Numbered from the stretch's first letter, positions 36,988-45,382 are shown. The stretch is DNA of 64,000 nucleotides from Amedibacterium intestinale (GCF_010537335.1 NZ_AP019711.1:1240001-1304000), one strand, 5' to 3'. Translations and numbers: made by a program. The notes: generated from the letters alone by a model not told the origin.

Positions 36988-37248
36988 ATGTGTGAAGCAA
37001 CGAAGAGATGGGAACAAAGATGGACACGAAAAATTACAGATGGATTCATCAATATGATGGGAGTTAGAAAAGAAGGAGAAGAAAATCTTGCACCTGAAGA
37101 AGCAATTGAAAGATTAAAACTAAAAGAAAAAATAGAAGGAGAAGCAAAAGGAAAGGCTGAAGAAAAAATAGAAATAGCAGAGAAAATGAAAGAAAAAGGA
37201 TATTCGACGAAAGAAATAGAAGAACTAACAGGAATCCTTCTACATTAG
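36988..37248 (+). CDS. Stand-alone Rpn C-terminal protein (orphan RpnS-like)
   Basis: An 86-residue protein starting MCEATKRWEQRWTRK at the position matching the internal start of the neighbouring Rpn gene. GAGGAG lies nine bases before it. The frame is open back to 36895, but that ATG has no ribosome site and lies next to the duplication junction. It shares MMGVRKEGEENLAPEEAIER and ELTGILLH with the full-length protein, with variable stretches between. No nuclease domain is present, so it can only act as a binding or inhibitory partner, or be a decaying duplicate. Confidence 0.65.
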   Translation: MCEATKRWEQRWTRKITDGFINMMGVRKEGEENLAPEEAIERLKLKEKIEGEAKGKAEEKIEIAEKMKEKGYSTKEIEELTGILLH

Positions 37249-37260
37249 AATTACATACGA

Positions 37261-37296
37261 AAACCTCTTTGTATGCTACTATACGAAGAGGTTTTA
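37261..37296 (+). terminator. Terminator after the orphan Rpn C-terminal gene
   Basis: Same hairpin as at 36811-36845, here followed by TTTTATTTT. Confidence 0.85.
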
Positions 37297-37300
37297 TTTT

Positions 37301-37598
37301 ATTATTTAATATTTATATAATAAGAATAATAAGTAATTCCCTACCTTTCTAACTCAAAATAAGAAGCTGAGAAGAGAAATTATTAAGAAAAAAACAAAAG
37401 AAGGGGCGTAATAACCCCTTACCAATAGAAAGTTAAAGGAAAAATAGAGAATGTGAAATATCATGTGTAAGTAATTTTTGACATAGTTCGATTTGTGAAA
37501 GTCGAATATTGTCTATGCATCTTTGTTTTTATCTATTAGTCAGTATACCCAATTATTTGGATTTTATACTGACTTTTTATAATTTAATTATTACAATC
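37301..37598. other. Intergenic stretch up to the IS256 transposase gene
   Basis: Contains a small hairpin AAGGGG/CCCCTT near 37404-37423, then the IS256 terminal region from 37462 with an imperfect stem around GACATAG/CTATG. No gene seen. Confidence 0.45.
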
Positions 37599-38880
37599 CT
37601 ATGCTTGTATTCCATCCATTATCATTAGCTGATTCTGTATTATGTCCCAGTTACGACATCTTTGGGTCCATCTGCTGCTCAGATTTTGTATTGCCAGATA
37701 CAGCATTTTTCTCAAGCTATCATCATTTGGAAATACATTCTTCGTTTTTGTTACTTTTCTAAATTGTCGATTTAATCCTTCAATTGCATTTGTTGTGTAT
37801 ATGATTTTTCTGATTTCCACCGGATAATCAAAATACGTGCTTAGTATGTCCCAGTTATCTTCCCAGCTATGTACAGCCATTGGATAGTATTTGCCCCATT
37901 TTTCTTTGAAAATTCCTAACTGACCGATTGCTTGTTCTTCCGTATTTGCCTGATATACCATCTTCAGATCTTTCATGAATTCCTTGATGTGCTTATAGCT
38001 TACAAAGCGAGTACTGTTGCGAATCTGGTGGATGATACAGCGCTGTATTCTTGCTTTTGGATATACAGCTGTGATTGCTTCTCTAAACCCTGCAAGTCCA
38101 TCTACACAGAATAGAGAAACATTCTGTACCCCTCTGCTCTTCAGCTCATTTAATACTCCCATCCAGTATTTAGCGGATTCACTTGCACCTACCCACAATC
38201 CCAGTACTTCCTTGATTCCTTCATTGTTGATTCCTAAAATGACATAAGCTGCTTTTGTTACTATCTGGTGATCTTCACGTATCTTATAATGAATGGCATC
38301 CATAAAAACAAAAGGATAATATGCCTCTAAAGGTCGGTTCTGCCATTGCGTCACTTCAGGAAGAATACGTTCACTTATCTTGCTTACCAGGCCCTCTGAA
38401 ATTTCTACATCATAGAGACCTTTGATTTGTTCCTTGATATCACGGGTTGACATACCAGCAGCATAAAGAGATAAAATACGATCTTCTATGCCGTCTGTAT
38501 TGCGTTGATATTTACTGATGATCTGAGGTTCAAATTCACCGTTGCGATCTCTTGGAACGTTGATTTCCACTTCGCCTAACTGCGTCTTCATCGTCCTTTT
38601 AACAGAGCCATTACGATAGTTTTTTTCTCCTTCATCATTTCTTCTTTCCGCATGATTATAACCCAAATGCTGATCCATTTCAGCCTGCAGAGTTTGTTCC
38701 AAAACATCTGCAAACATTCCTTTCATACAGTTCATAATATCTTGAGTAGATGTAAACTTTTGCTCATTAACCAGATCCCTGATTTGTTTTGTCGAAATAA
38801 AAGATGTGTTCATGTTGATTTCCTCCTTGTAAGTTTGTTTTACTTTCACATTCTTACCTGTTTTCAACTATTTACACATC
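37462..38880 (-). mobile_element. IS256-family insertion sequence
   Basis: Bounded by inverted ends ATGTGTAAGTAATTTTTGAC (left, inward from 37463) and ATGTGTAAATAGTTGAAAAC (right, minus strand inward from 38879). Contains one intact transposase gene. No 8-bp target duplication is obvious. Confidence 0.75.
37599..38813 (-). CDS. IS256-family (mutator-type) transposase
   Basis: About 404 residues from the ATG at 38813, which follows AAGGAGG; the frame runs further up to 38867. Shows the family pattern MDQHLGYNHAERR, NYRNGSVKR, VPRDRNGEFEPQ, the first catalytic Asp in FVFMDAIHYKIR, the second in SLFCVDGLAGFREAI, RCIIHQIRNS, and the Glu in YTTNAIEGLNRQFRKVTKTK. Intact. Different from the IS256-type stub at 16.5 kb. 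Confidence 0.93.
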   Translation of the reverse strand: MNTSFISTKQIRDLVNEQKFTSTQDIMNCMKGMFADVLEQTLQAEMDQHLGYNHAERRNDEGEKNYRNGSVKRTMKTQLGEVEINVPRDRNGEFEPQIISKYQRNTDGIEDRILSLYAAGMSTRDIKEQIKGLYDVEISEGLVSKISERILPEVTQWQNRPLEAYYPFVFMDAIHYKIREDHQIVTKAAYVILGINNEGIKEVLGLWVGASESAKYWMGVLNELKSRGVQNVSLFCVDGLAGFREAITAVYPKARIQRCIIHQIRNSTRFVSYKHIKEFMKDLKMVYQANTEEQAIGQLGIFKEKWGKYYPMAVHSWEDNWDILSTYFDYPVEIRKIIYTTNAIEGLNRQFRKVTKTKNVFPNDDSLRKMLYLAIQNLSSRWTQRCRNWDIIQNQLMIMDGIQA

Positions 38881-38943
38881 TTTTTTTATATTCCCGAAAA
38901 ATAAAGTATTTTCCTTTCTAACTAAAAATTCAACAACTTTTCT

Positions 38944-39696
38944 TCATATTTTTGTATTTGTCAATTTCATTGTAAAACTATTTCTCTGTCCATGATAAGA
39001 AGCAATTGAGACTTCTACAGCTTCATTTTCTTTTGTATAAGCAGTTGTACATACATGCAAAATAACATCATCTTCATTCATATTTAAATATTCTTTTACT
39101 TTTTTATCTGCATGTGCTGCCTCCACAATACGATCTACATACGCAATACTGCAGTTATAGTCTTTTTCCATGATGTTGTATAAAGAAAATTTTGTAAAAT
39201 CATACTTTTGAATATTAGAAAACCGTTCAAAAGGAAGATAAGTCTCTACATACACCATTTCTTTATCATCTGCATAACGTACTCTTTGTAAATAAATAAC
39301 TTTATCTGTTTGCAGCTGTCTACAAACATCTGGTGCTTTTATAACCTCACATCCAATTACTTTTGTTGATGGGTGCAATCCTAATGATTCCATCTCTTCA
39401 TTATAACTGCTTAATTTTTGAAAAAAATAACCTTCCACTTTAGGCTGTGAAACAAATGTTCCTTTTGCTTTTTTACGTATTATATAACCTTCCTTTATTA
39501 ATTCAGAAAATGCCTGTCGTATCGTAGGTCTGGAAATATCCAGTAATGCGCATAATTCTGACTCTGTTGGAAGTTTATCTCCAGACTTAAAATATCCCTC
39601 ATCAATCAACTTTAACAATTGTGTTTTTAACTGATAATAGAGAGGAACAGGTAGTGTTTTATCAATGAGAAAATGCTCTTTTAACTTTTTATCCAT
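38944..39696 (-). CDS. GntR/HutC-family transcriptional regulator
   Basis: A 250-residue regulator. Winged helix: PLYYQLKTQLLKLIDEGYF, then LPTESELCALLDISRPTIRQ and KAKGTFV. UTRA domain about 95-245. Divergent from the deoC operon, whose promoter carries a perfect palindrome, so it most likely represses or activates that operon in response to a sugar metabolite. Confidence 0.9.
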   Translation of the reverse strand: MDKKLKEHFLIDKTLPVPLYYQLKTQLLKLIDEGYFKSGDKLPTESELCALLDISRPTIRQAFSELIKEGYIIRKKAKGTFVSQPKVEGYFFQKLSSYNEEMESLGLHPSTKVIGCEVIKAPDVCRQLQTDKVIYLQRVRYADDKEMVYVETYLPFERFSNIQKYDFTKFSLYNIMEKDYNCSIAYVDRIVEAAHADKKVKEYLNMNEDDVILHVCTTAYTKENEAVEVSIASYHGQRNSFTMKLTNTKI

Positions 39697-39740
39697 ATAA
39701 ATCCCTGCTTTCTATTCCATTATAAAAGATAAAAGACAAT

Positions 39741-39769
39741 TTGACAACCATATATCCTAATATTATAAT
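39741..39769 (+). promoter_or_regulatory. Consensus promoter of the deoC operon
   Basis: TTGACA (39741-39746), 17 bp, TATAAT (39764-39769): both boxes perfect. Confidence 0.88.
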
Positions 39770-39782
39770 GTAATTACATTAT
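39765..39782. promoter_or_regulatory. Perfect 18-bp palindromic operator
   Basis: ATAATGTAATTACATTAT overlaps the -10 box and the transcription start of the deoC operon. Its GTAATTAC core is typical of HutC-type GntR sites, and the regulator is encoded divergently next door. Confidence 0.75.
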
Positions 39783-39801
39783 GTTAAAGGAGGATATTAA
39801 G

Positions 39802-40491
39802 ATGAATGTAAATGAACTTAATGAAACATCACTAGCAGCATTATTCGATCACACTTTCTTAAAAGCTTATGCAACAAAGGATGATTTTAATAAACTTTGT
39901 GAAGAAGCAAAAAGCATTGGTGCAGCTATGGTGGCAATCAATTCTTCACCTGTTTCCTATTGCAAAGAGTTATTAAAAGATACAAAAGTGCATGTAGGGG
40001 CTGCAATTTCTTTTCCATTAGGACAAACTCCACTGGAAGTAAAATTAATGGAAACGGAAACTGCTATTAAACAGGGTGCAGATGAAATTGACTATGTTAT
40101 TAACATAGGAGAAGCAAAAATGCACCATTGGGATTACATTAAAGAAGAAATGAAAAAAATGAGCGAGCTATGTCATAAATATCATGTTCCCTGCAAAGTT
40201 ATTTTCGAGAATTGTTATTTAGAAAAAGATGAAATAAAAAAACTTGCGCAAATAGCAAAAGAAGTCAAACCAGACTATATTAAAACAAGTACCGGATTTG
40301 GCACAGGTGGTGCAACTGTAGAAGATGTTAAGTTAATGAAAGAAATTGTTGGAGATGAAGTAAAAGTAAAAGCAGCTGGAGGAATACGTGACTGGGCTAC
40401 ATGCAAGGCCATGATTGAAGCTGGTGCACAACGTATAGGAACAAGCAGTTCTTTAAAAATACTGGAACAATTCAGAAAGGAACAAAAGTAA
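39802..40491 (+). CDS. deoC: Deoxyribose-phosphate aldolase
   Basis: About 229 residues from the ATG at 39802 (AAAGGAGG eight bases upstream; the ATG at 39781 lies in the operator). Motifs are [22 protein letters not shown] (Asp), the Schiff-base Lys in [15 protein letters not shown] and the second Lys in VKAAGGIRD. It cleaves 2-deoxyribose-5-phosphate to acetaldehyde and glyceraldehyde-3-phosphate. No nucleoside phosphorylase or deoB gene is near; instead it leads an operon with an SDR and an SGNH hydrolase under a GntR regulator, which is an unusual setting. Confidence 0.93.
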   Translation: MNVNELNETSLAALFDHTFLKAYATKDDFNKLCEEAKSIGAAMVAINSSPVSYCKELLKDTKVHVGAAISFPLGQTPLEVKLMETETAIKQGADEIDYVINIGEAKMHHWDYIKEEMKKMSELCHKYHVPCKVIFENCYLEKDEIKKLAQIAKEVKPDYIKTSTGFGTGGATVEDVKLMKEIVGDEVKVKAAGGIRDWATCKAMIEAGAQRIGTSSSLKILEQFRKEQK

Positions 40492-40492
40492 T

Positions 40493-41362
40493 ATGAAAAA
40501 AATCATTATTACCGGAGGAAATGGTTTTATAGCTTCTTTAGTAAAAGAAAAATTGCAAACTTCTTTTGAAGTTATTTCTATGACTAGGAATGATGCAGAT
40601 TTAAGCGATGCGGAAGCAGTAAAATCTTATTTTGATTCACGGGAATTTGATTATGTTTTCCATACGGGGGCAATGGCACAAACTGCAGATTGTGAAAACT
40701 ATCCGGAATTAACCTACAAAGTGAATGTAGAAAGTACAAAAATTATTGCGGATGCCTGCATGAAAAAACATGCTCGTCTTATCTTTATAAGTACAGAACA
40801 ATGTTTTAATGGCAAAACTGAAAAAGGACCATTTAAAGAAGATGATGATGTATGTTCTGTAACACGTTATGGTCTTCATAAGGTAGAATGTGAACAATAT
40901 ATCACTTCTCACCTAGATGATTATCTCATTTTACGTTTTTCCTGGATGTTTGGATTAAGCCGACCTAAAGTAAAAGCATCTCCAAATATCATACAAAATG
41001 TTATGAAAGCAATGTTTTATCATACCCCAACACAATTTACTGTAAATGAAATTCGAGGTATGACTTATGCACAAAAACTAGCTGATCAGTTTGAAAAAAT
41101 TCTACAATTAGAATCAGGTATTTATCATGTCAGTGATATCAACACCCATAATACTTATGAATCCGCAAAAATAGTTGCACATATGTTAGGATATAAAGAT
41201 GATGAAATCAATACTTATATTCTCCCTAATCATGAACGTTATAAAGAACGTTTTCGCGATTATCGTTTAGACAATCAAAAACTAGAACAGGCAGGAATCT
41301 CTTTTGGAACTTTTGAAGAAAATGTTGAAGCCTGTTTAAAAGATTTTGGATGGATGAAATAG
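40493..41362 (+). CDS. RmlD-like NAD(P)-dependent sugar reductase/epimerase
   Basis: A 289-residue extended short-chain dehydrogenase. Nucleotide-binding loop is IITGGNGFIA, then FHTGAMAQTADCE, the Ser/Thr of IFISTEQCF and the catalytic YxxxK in RYGLHKVECE. Overall closest in style to RmlD (dTDP-4-dehydrorhamnose reductase), but no other rhamnose-synthesis genes are present. Starts two bases after the deoC stop. Confidence 0.85.
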   Translation: MKKIIITGGNGFIASLVKEKLQTSFEVISMTRNDADLSDAEAVKSYFDSREFDYVFHTGAMAQTADCENYPELTYKVNVESTKIIADACMKKHARLIFISTEQCFNGKTEKGPFKEDDDVCSVTRYGLHKVECEQYITSHLDDYLILRFSWMFGLSRPKVKASPNIIQNVMKAMFYHTPTQFTVNEIRGMTYAQKLADQFEKILQLESGIYHVSDINTHNTYESAKIVAHMLGYKDDEINTYILPNHERYKERFRDYRLDNQKLEQAGISFGTFEENVEACLKDFGWMK

Positions 41363-41365
41363 CGT

Positions 41366-42010
41366 ATGAAAATTTTATGTTACGGAGATTCCAACACATG
41401 GGGATTTGATAGAGAACATAATTGTCGTATCCAGCAAAGATGGACAAAAGTTCTTCAATCACTATGTGCAAAAGATGAAATTATAGAAGCAGGGTTAAAT
41501 GGAAGAACCACTACTTTTGATGATCCTTACAATGAGCATCGAAACGGAAGAAAAACTCTACCTGTTTTATTAAAACAGCACCAGCCTCTGGATATGCTTA
41601 TTATTATGCTTGGCACCAATGATTTAAAAAACGTTTTTCATGCCAGTGAATTTGCTATTGCGAAAGGAATACGAGAACTTATTCGTATCACACGCAATCC
41701 TTATCTTTATGAATTCGATTATAAACCTCCAAAAATTTTAGTAGTCGTTCCCGCTCCCATTCATCCTGACTATAAAGAAAATGAAAGTATTATGGCCGAT
41801 TTTGGAGATCGAGGCTATGAAATAAGCCTTAAACTGAAAGATACATATAAAGATATTACGGATGAATACCAATGCGAGTATTTAAATGCAGGAGATTTTA
41901 TATGCGCACACAACTTTGATTGTGTTCATATCAGTGAAGAAAGTCATATAATACTTGCACAAAAAATAAAAGAAAAAATTGAAGAAATACGTATACAGGA
42001 AGGGTTGTAA
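41366..42010 (+). CDS. SGNH/GDSL-family hydrolase
   Basis: A 214-residue SGNH hydrolase with block I CYGDSNTWGFD (nucleophile Ser9), block II Gly and block III GTNDLKN, and block V around DCVHISEESH. No signal peptide, so cytoplasmic. This subgroup includes arylesterases and carbohydrate deacetylases. Third gene of the deoC operon, three bases after the SDR, and followed by a terminator. Confidence 0.88.
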   Translation: MKILCYGDSNTWGFDREHNCRIQQRWTKVLQSLCAKDEIIEAGLNGRTTTFDDPYNEHRNGRKTLPVLLKQHQPLDMLIIMLGTNDLKNVFHASEFAIAKGIRELIRITRNPYLYEFDYKPPKILVVVPAPIHPDYKENESIMADFGDRGYEISLKLKDTYKDITDEYQCEYLNAGDFICAHNFDCVHISEESHIILAQKIKEKIEEIRIQEGL

Positions 42011-42023
42011 AACAGCCCTTTTT
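42000..42023 (+). terminator. Terminator of the deoC operon
   Basis: AAGGGTTGT / ACAGCCCTT hairpin with AAA loop, then TTT. The left arm contains the stop codon of the hydrolase gene. Confidence 0.75.
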
Positions 42024-42037
42024 ATGACTTTTATCAC

Positions 42038-42065
42038 TTACATCACTTAGAAAAAATGCTATAAT
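42038..42065 (+). promoter_or_regulatory. Promoter of the GT14-like gene
   Basis: TTACAT (42038-42043), 16 bp, then TGCTATAAT (extended -10, TATAAT at 42060-42065). Confidence 0.5.
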
Positions 42066-42090
42066 AAATATATATTTTGGAGGAATTTAC

Positions 42091-42969
42091 ATGACAATTG
42101 CATATCTAATACATTCTGAACGTCCTTATGATGAATTACAGGAATTGATTACGCAGCTAACAAAACAAGGAGATCATGTATTCATCATGATTAACGATAA
42201 TGAGCTGCGTGATCAGATTGCATTTACCTTTATGGAATATTCGAAAGTGCATATCTCACAAAAACAAATGTATGCACAAGAAGGAGATCTTTCTTTAGCG
42301 CGAGGTACTTTAATGCAAATGAAAGAAGCATTGCAGCTGAAAAATCAGGAATTTGATTATTTTATTAATCTTACAGATGGCATGGTTCCATTAAAATCTA
42401 GAATGGAAATACTGGCGTATCTAAAACAATACCCTGACAAAGACTTCTTCTATGTTGACAGAAGTGAAAAAGATGATCCTGATTTACGTAAAAAAACAGA
42501 AAAATATTATCCTTACACAAATATTATTACATTTCCAACAAACAAATTTGTTCGTGCAATGACAAGAGGGATGGCTTCTATTTTATATGCTTTCCATTCT
42601 AAACGTAACTTAGAAGATGAAATTTTAATTGGGAGTCCCTGGTTTATTTTAACAAGAAAAAGTGCAGAGATTTTAATAGAAAATTTTAGTTACTGTTCCA
42701 ATACCTATAAGCTTTCCTGGTATGCAGAAGAGTTATATATTCCTATGATGCTTCATAAATTTGCACCTGAGCGTTATCAGGAACACATTAACGATAATTT
42801 AAGAGCCGTTGGAGATGGAAAATGGATAGAAAGCCATGTTGTATTGCCTTGTACTACAAAAGCTATTGAAACATGTCCAAATGCTTTATTTGGAGGTCGT
42901 ATTTCTGCAGAAACAGAAGCTGGTTTATATAGCAGTTATTTCGATATTTATAATGCAAATTTAGGATAA
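42091..42969 (+). CDS. GT14-like (core-2/I-branching type) glycosyltransferase
   Basis: A 292-residue protein. It begins IAYLIHSERPYDELQELITQL and contains YFINLTDGMVPLKS, GSPWFILTRKSAEILIENF and SWYAEELYIPMML. These are in the order and spacing of the Branch/GT14 family (beta-1,6-N-acetylglucosaminyltransferase type), where the last motif carries the catalytic Glu. No membrane span. The natural acceptor in bacteria is unknown; a role in a surface glycan is a guess. Own promoter and terminator, GGAGGAATTT before the ATG. Confidence 0.75.
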   Translation: MTIAYLIHSERPYDELQELITQLTKQGDHVFIMINDNELRDQIAFTFMEYSKVHISQKQMYAQEGDLSLARGTLMQMKEALQLKNQEFDYFINLTDGMVPLKSRMEILAYLKQYPDKDFFYVDRSEKDDPDLRKKTEKYYPYTNIITFPTNKFVRAMTRGMASILYAFHSKRNLEDEILIGSPWFILTRKSAEILIENFSYCSNTYKLSWYAEELYIPMMLHKFAPERYQEHINDNLRAVGDGKWIESHVVLPCTTKAIETCPNALFGGRISAETEAGLYSSYFDIYNANLG

Positions 42970-42983
42970 TAAAAACTACCAGT

Positions 42984-43031
42984 AAAAATGAACTACATGG
43001 TTTGATTGTTCAAATCCTGTAGTTCATTTTT
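42984..43031. terminator. Terminator after the GT14-like gene
   Basis: AAAAATGAACTACA pairs with TGTAGTTCATTTTT; both sides are A/T-tracted, so it can act in either direction. Confidence 0.8.
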
Positions 43032-43056
43032 ATATATTTCCTGCTTTCTTAAGCAC

Positions 43057-43096
43057 TAAAAAAGGTTAACCTCTGCATATCATGCAGAAATTAACC
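43057..43096 (-). terminator. Terminator of manA copy 3
   Basis: Minus-strand GGTTAA...TTAACC stem with an inner TCTGCATGATATGCAGA hairpin, followed by TTTTTT. Confidence 0.8.
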
Positions 43097-43113
43097 AAAT
43101 AACAACCTTATTC

Positions 43114-44055
43114 TTATTTTACAAAACTCAACAGAATTCTAGTTTTTCCTTTTACAGTTACTTTTGAACAGTCTGCAGGAATAAATATGCTTTCAGTATA
43201 AGCAAAATCAACTTCCTGTCCATCCCATTCAATCTTAGCATCCTGTTTCATATTACTAATCGTAAAGAACCGTTTTCCATCTTGAGGAAGAACATATTCT
43301 TCACAAATATCAATTAGCTTTACACTAAACTCATCACGATCTACAAGCTGCTTTTCCACATTCATATTTACATTTTCGAACGGATTTGAAATCTTTTTAC
43401 ACTCCAATGTGAAATCAGCAACATCAAAACTTTTCTTTATATGCAATTCTCTTGGATTTCCGTTTGCATCTCTTCGATCATAATCGTAAAAACGATAAGT
43501 GACATTTGAATTTTGACCAATTTCTAAAGCAACGATTCCTTTCCCCAGTGCATGAAGCATACCTGCATCAATACAAACAAAATCCCCTTCTTGTACAGGA
43601 ATTTTACGAACATATTTTTCTACTGTATTATCTTCAACTGCTTTTTTTAATACATCAGCATCTGCAATGGTAGTTCCAGCAACTAAAGTTGCTCCCTCTT
43701 CTGCTTTCAAAATATACCATGACTCCGTTTTACCTTCATCATTTTCATGCTTATGTGCATATTCATCAAATGGATGTACTTGTATTGATAAATCATCTTT
43801 TGCATCAAGAAATGCTAAACGAACCATTTTCGAACGAGGAATTTCTCCTAAAATAGCTTTGGGATTATCTTCCAGTAAATCCCAAAGTGTCTTCCCTGCA
43901 TATTCTCCATTCAAAATTTCATTTTTAGAATATGGATGAGCACTTACCTCCCAAATCGTTCCAAAGCCTGTTTCCTTAATACCACGAAGTTTCGTTAAAT
44001 TATCATTTGCCCAAATTGTTTTATCATAAATCGGTTTCAGTTTTAATGGATACAT
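43114..44055 (-). CDS. manA: Mannose-6-phosphate isomerase, class I (copy 3)
   Basis: About 313 residues from the ATG at 44055 (AGAGAGGA upstream; the frame extends to 44109 without a site). Motifs are LSIQVHPFDEYAHKHENDEGKT, ESWYILKAEEGA, IDAGMLHALGKGIVALEIGQNS and TYRFYDYDR. Distinct in sequence from copy 1. It is the ManA copy nearest the mannose-family PTS genes, with three unrelated genes between. Monocistronic with its own terminator. Confidence 0.92.
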   Translation of the reverse strand: MYPLKLKPIYDKTIWANDNLTKLRGIKETGFGTIWEVSAHPYSKNEILNGEYAGKTLWDLLEDNPKAILGEIPRSKMVRLAFLDAKDDLSIQVHPFDEYAHKHENDEGKTESWYILKAEEGATLVAGTTIADADVLKKAVEDNTVEKYVRKIPVQEGDFVCIDAGMLHALGKGIVALEIGQNSNVTYRFYDYDRRDANGNPRELHIKKSFDVADFTLECKKISNPFENVNMNVEKQLVDRDEFSVKLIDICEEYVLPQDGKRFFTISNMKQDAKIEWDGQEVDFAYTESIFIPADCSKVTVKGKTRILLSFVK

Positions 44056-44162
44056 TATATCATTCCTCTCTTTCTCAAATATTATAATATGAAGATGCAT
44101 AAAAAACAATAAATGTTATAACATTATATCTTAATAAATTAAATAGAAGCATTTATCTACCT

Positions 44163-44489
44163 CTATTTTAATAAATACTGCAATAGCAACACAAATAGCA
44201 ATGCAATGACAGGTATTCCCAATAAACCTGCATAAGCAAAATTCACTTTACGAACAACCTTATCCCACGCCTTTTGATCAAAATAATACTTCTCATCATC
44301 CGTACGTTTCACAACTCCATTATCCATCAAATTTGCAATTGTATATGCAATGATTTGCGTAGGCATAGGAATTTTTCCTATTTTATCATACCCAATTGCT
44401 GTATCGGGTGAAAATGCATAATTTTTCTTTAATATATCAATTACCTTCCTTGCTGCTGTCTGCTGTGTTGTTTTACCTTTTTTTGCCAT
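44163..44489 (-). CDS. Small winged-helix-like protein with C-terminal membrane anchor
   Basis: A 108-residue protein. Residues 1-75 are charged and helical (TTQQTAARKVIDILKKNY, then YTIANLMDNGVVKRTDDEKYYFD), reading like a small winged helix. Residues about 86-105 are one hydrophobic helix ending LLQYLLK, so the protein looks tail-anchored with its N-terminus in the cytoplasm. No family recognised. Ribosome site AGAGAGG is acceptable. Confidence 0.6.
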   Translation of the reverse strand: MAKKGKTTQQTAARKVIDILKKNYAFSPDTAIGYDKIGKIPMPTQIIAYTIANLMDNGVVKRTDDEKYYFDQKAWDKVVRKVNFAYAGLLGIPVIALLFVLLLQYLLK

Positions 44490-44698
44490 ATCCTTACCTC
44501 TCTATTTTCTAAAATTTTCCTTCCCTTTATGGTATGCATTACTATCTATGTACAGTTTATAAATATAAAAGTGAACTAGAATACCATCATTTCCATGTAT
44601 CATTCAAACTTCATATATCAACTGCATTTTTACACTACTATTATACATGATACATCCCATAATTTTAAGGGGATAAAGTTAGTCAATGACATTTGTAC

Positions 44699-45310
44699 TT
44701 AATATAATGAAAAATACCAGTTTACAATACATTCCCCATATAAAGAAGCTAACATAAAGCCAAAGCATAAAAATGGTCCAAATGGCATTTTAACATTTTT
44801 CAGTTTTTTCTTTTTTATAAGAATGCATAGTGCAGCAATTCCCGCTGCTATAACCGCAATAATAAAAGCACAAATCATATTACTCAAACCAAGATATAAA
44901 CCAGCAGCTGCACAAAGTTTTATATCTCCAAACCCAAAACTGTCAGCTTTTACTTTACATAATGTAAACAAAAATAAACTAATCGAAACCATCCCTAAAA
45001 TATGACTTAAAACATTTACAGAATTGTTAAATATACCATTTGCCAATGCACAGACAAATAGTATACCAGTCAAACTATTAGGAATTCTCAACGTATACAC
45101 ATCTATTAAAGAAATGTTTATCAAAACCATATACCATATAAAAGAAATGAATTTCAGATACTCTTCTTCATTGTAATAACAAGAGACATAACTCAATATA
45201 ACTCCCGAAATCAAAGACCATATAATTAAATTTTTATGTGTCCACTTTCTTATATAATAATTCAAAAGAAGAGTTGCAGAACAGCAAAACAAAAGATAGA
45301 AAGAAAACAT
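44699..45310 (-). CDS. A24-family prepilin peptidase
   Basis: A 203-residue integral membrane protein with about six hydrophobic spans. The two catalytic aspartates of aspartyl prepilin peptidases are in SLIDVYTLRIPN and GFGDIKL. It lacks the N-terminal methyltransferase domain with its CXXC pairs, so it is of the short, TadV/CpaA-like type that cuts prepilin leaders. No pilin, ATPase or secretion gene is in the window, so it is an orphan here. Confidence 0.85.
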   Translation of the reverse strand: MFSFYLLFCCSATLLLNYYIRKWTHKNLIIWSLISGVILSYVSCYYNEEEYLKFISFIWYMVLINISLIDVYTLRIPNSLTGILFVCALANGIFNNSVNVLSHILGMVSISLFLFTLCKVKADSFGFGDIKLCAAAGLYLGLSNMICAFIIAVIAAGIAALCILIKKKKLKNVKMPFGPFLCFGFMLASLYGECIVNWYFSLY

Positions 45311-45382
45311 GATATCACACTCCTAACAATTCTATCTATAACTAATTACGTATTGCTTTCTGCAAATTACAAATTTTAAATA

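Larger units (their letters stand above)
36903..37300 (+). repeat. Diverged tandem duplicate of the rpn 3' part and terminator
   Basis: Aligns with about 36458-36850 through GTCATAAAGCTGGCAGGAGT, GATTAAAA, the shared tail AACTAACAGGAATCCTTCTA and the terminator hairpin. Divergence is concentrated between codons encoding CEATK and MMGVRKEGEENL and after EAIERLK. Confidence 0.88.
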
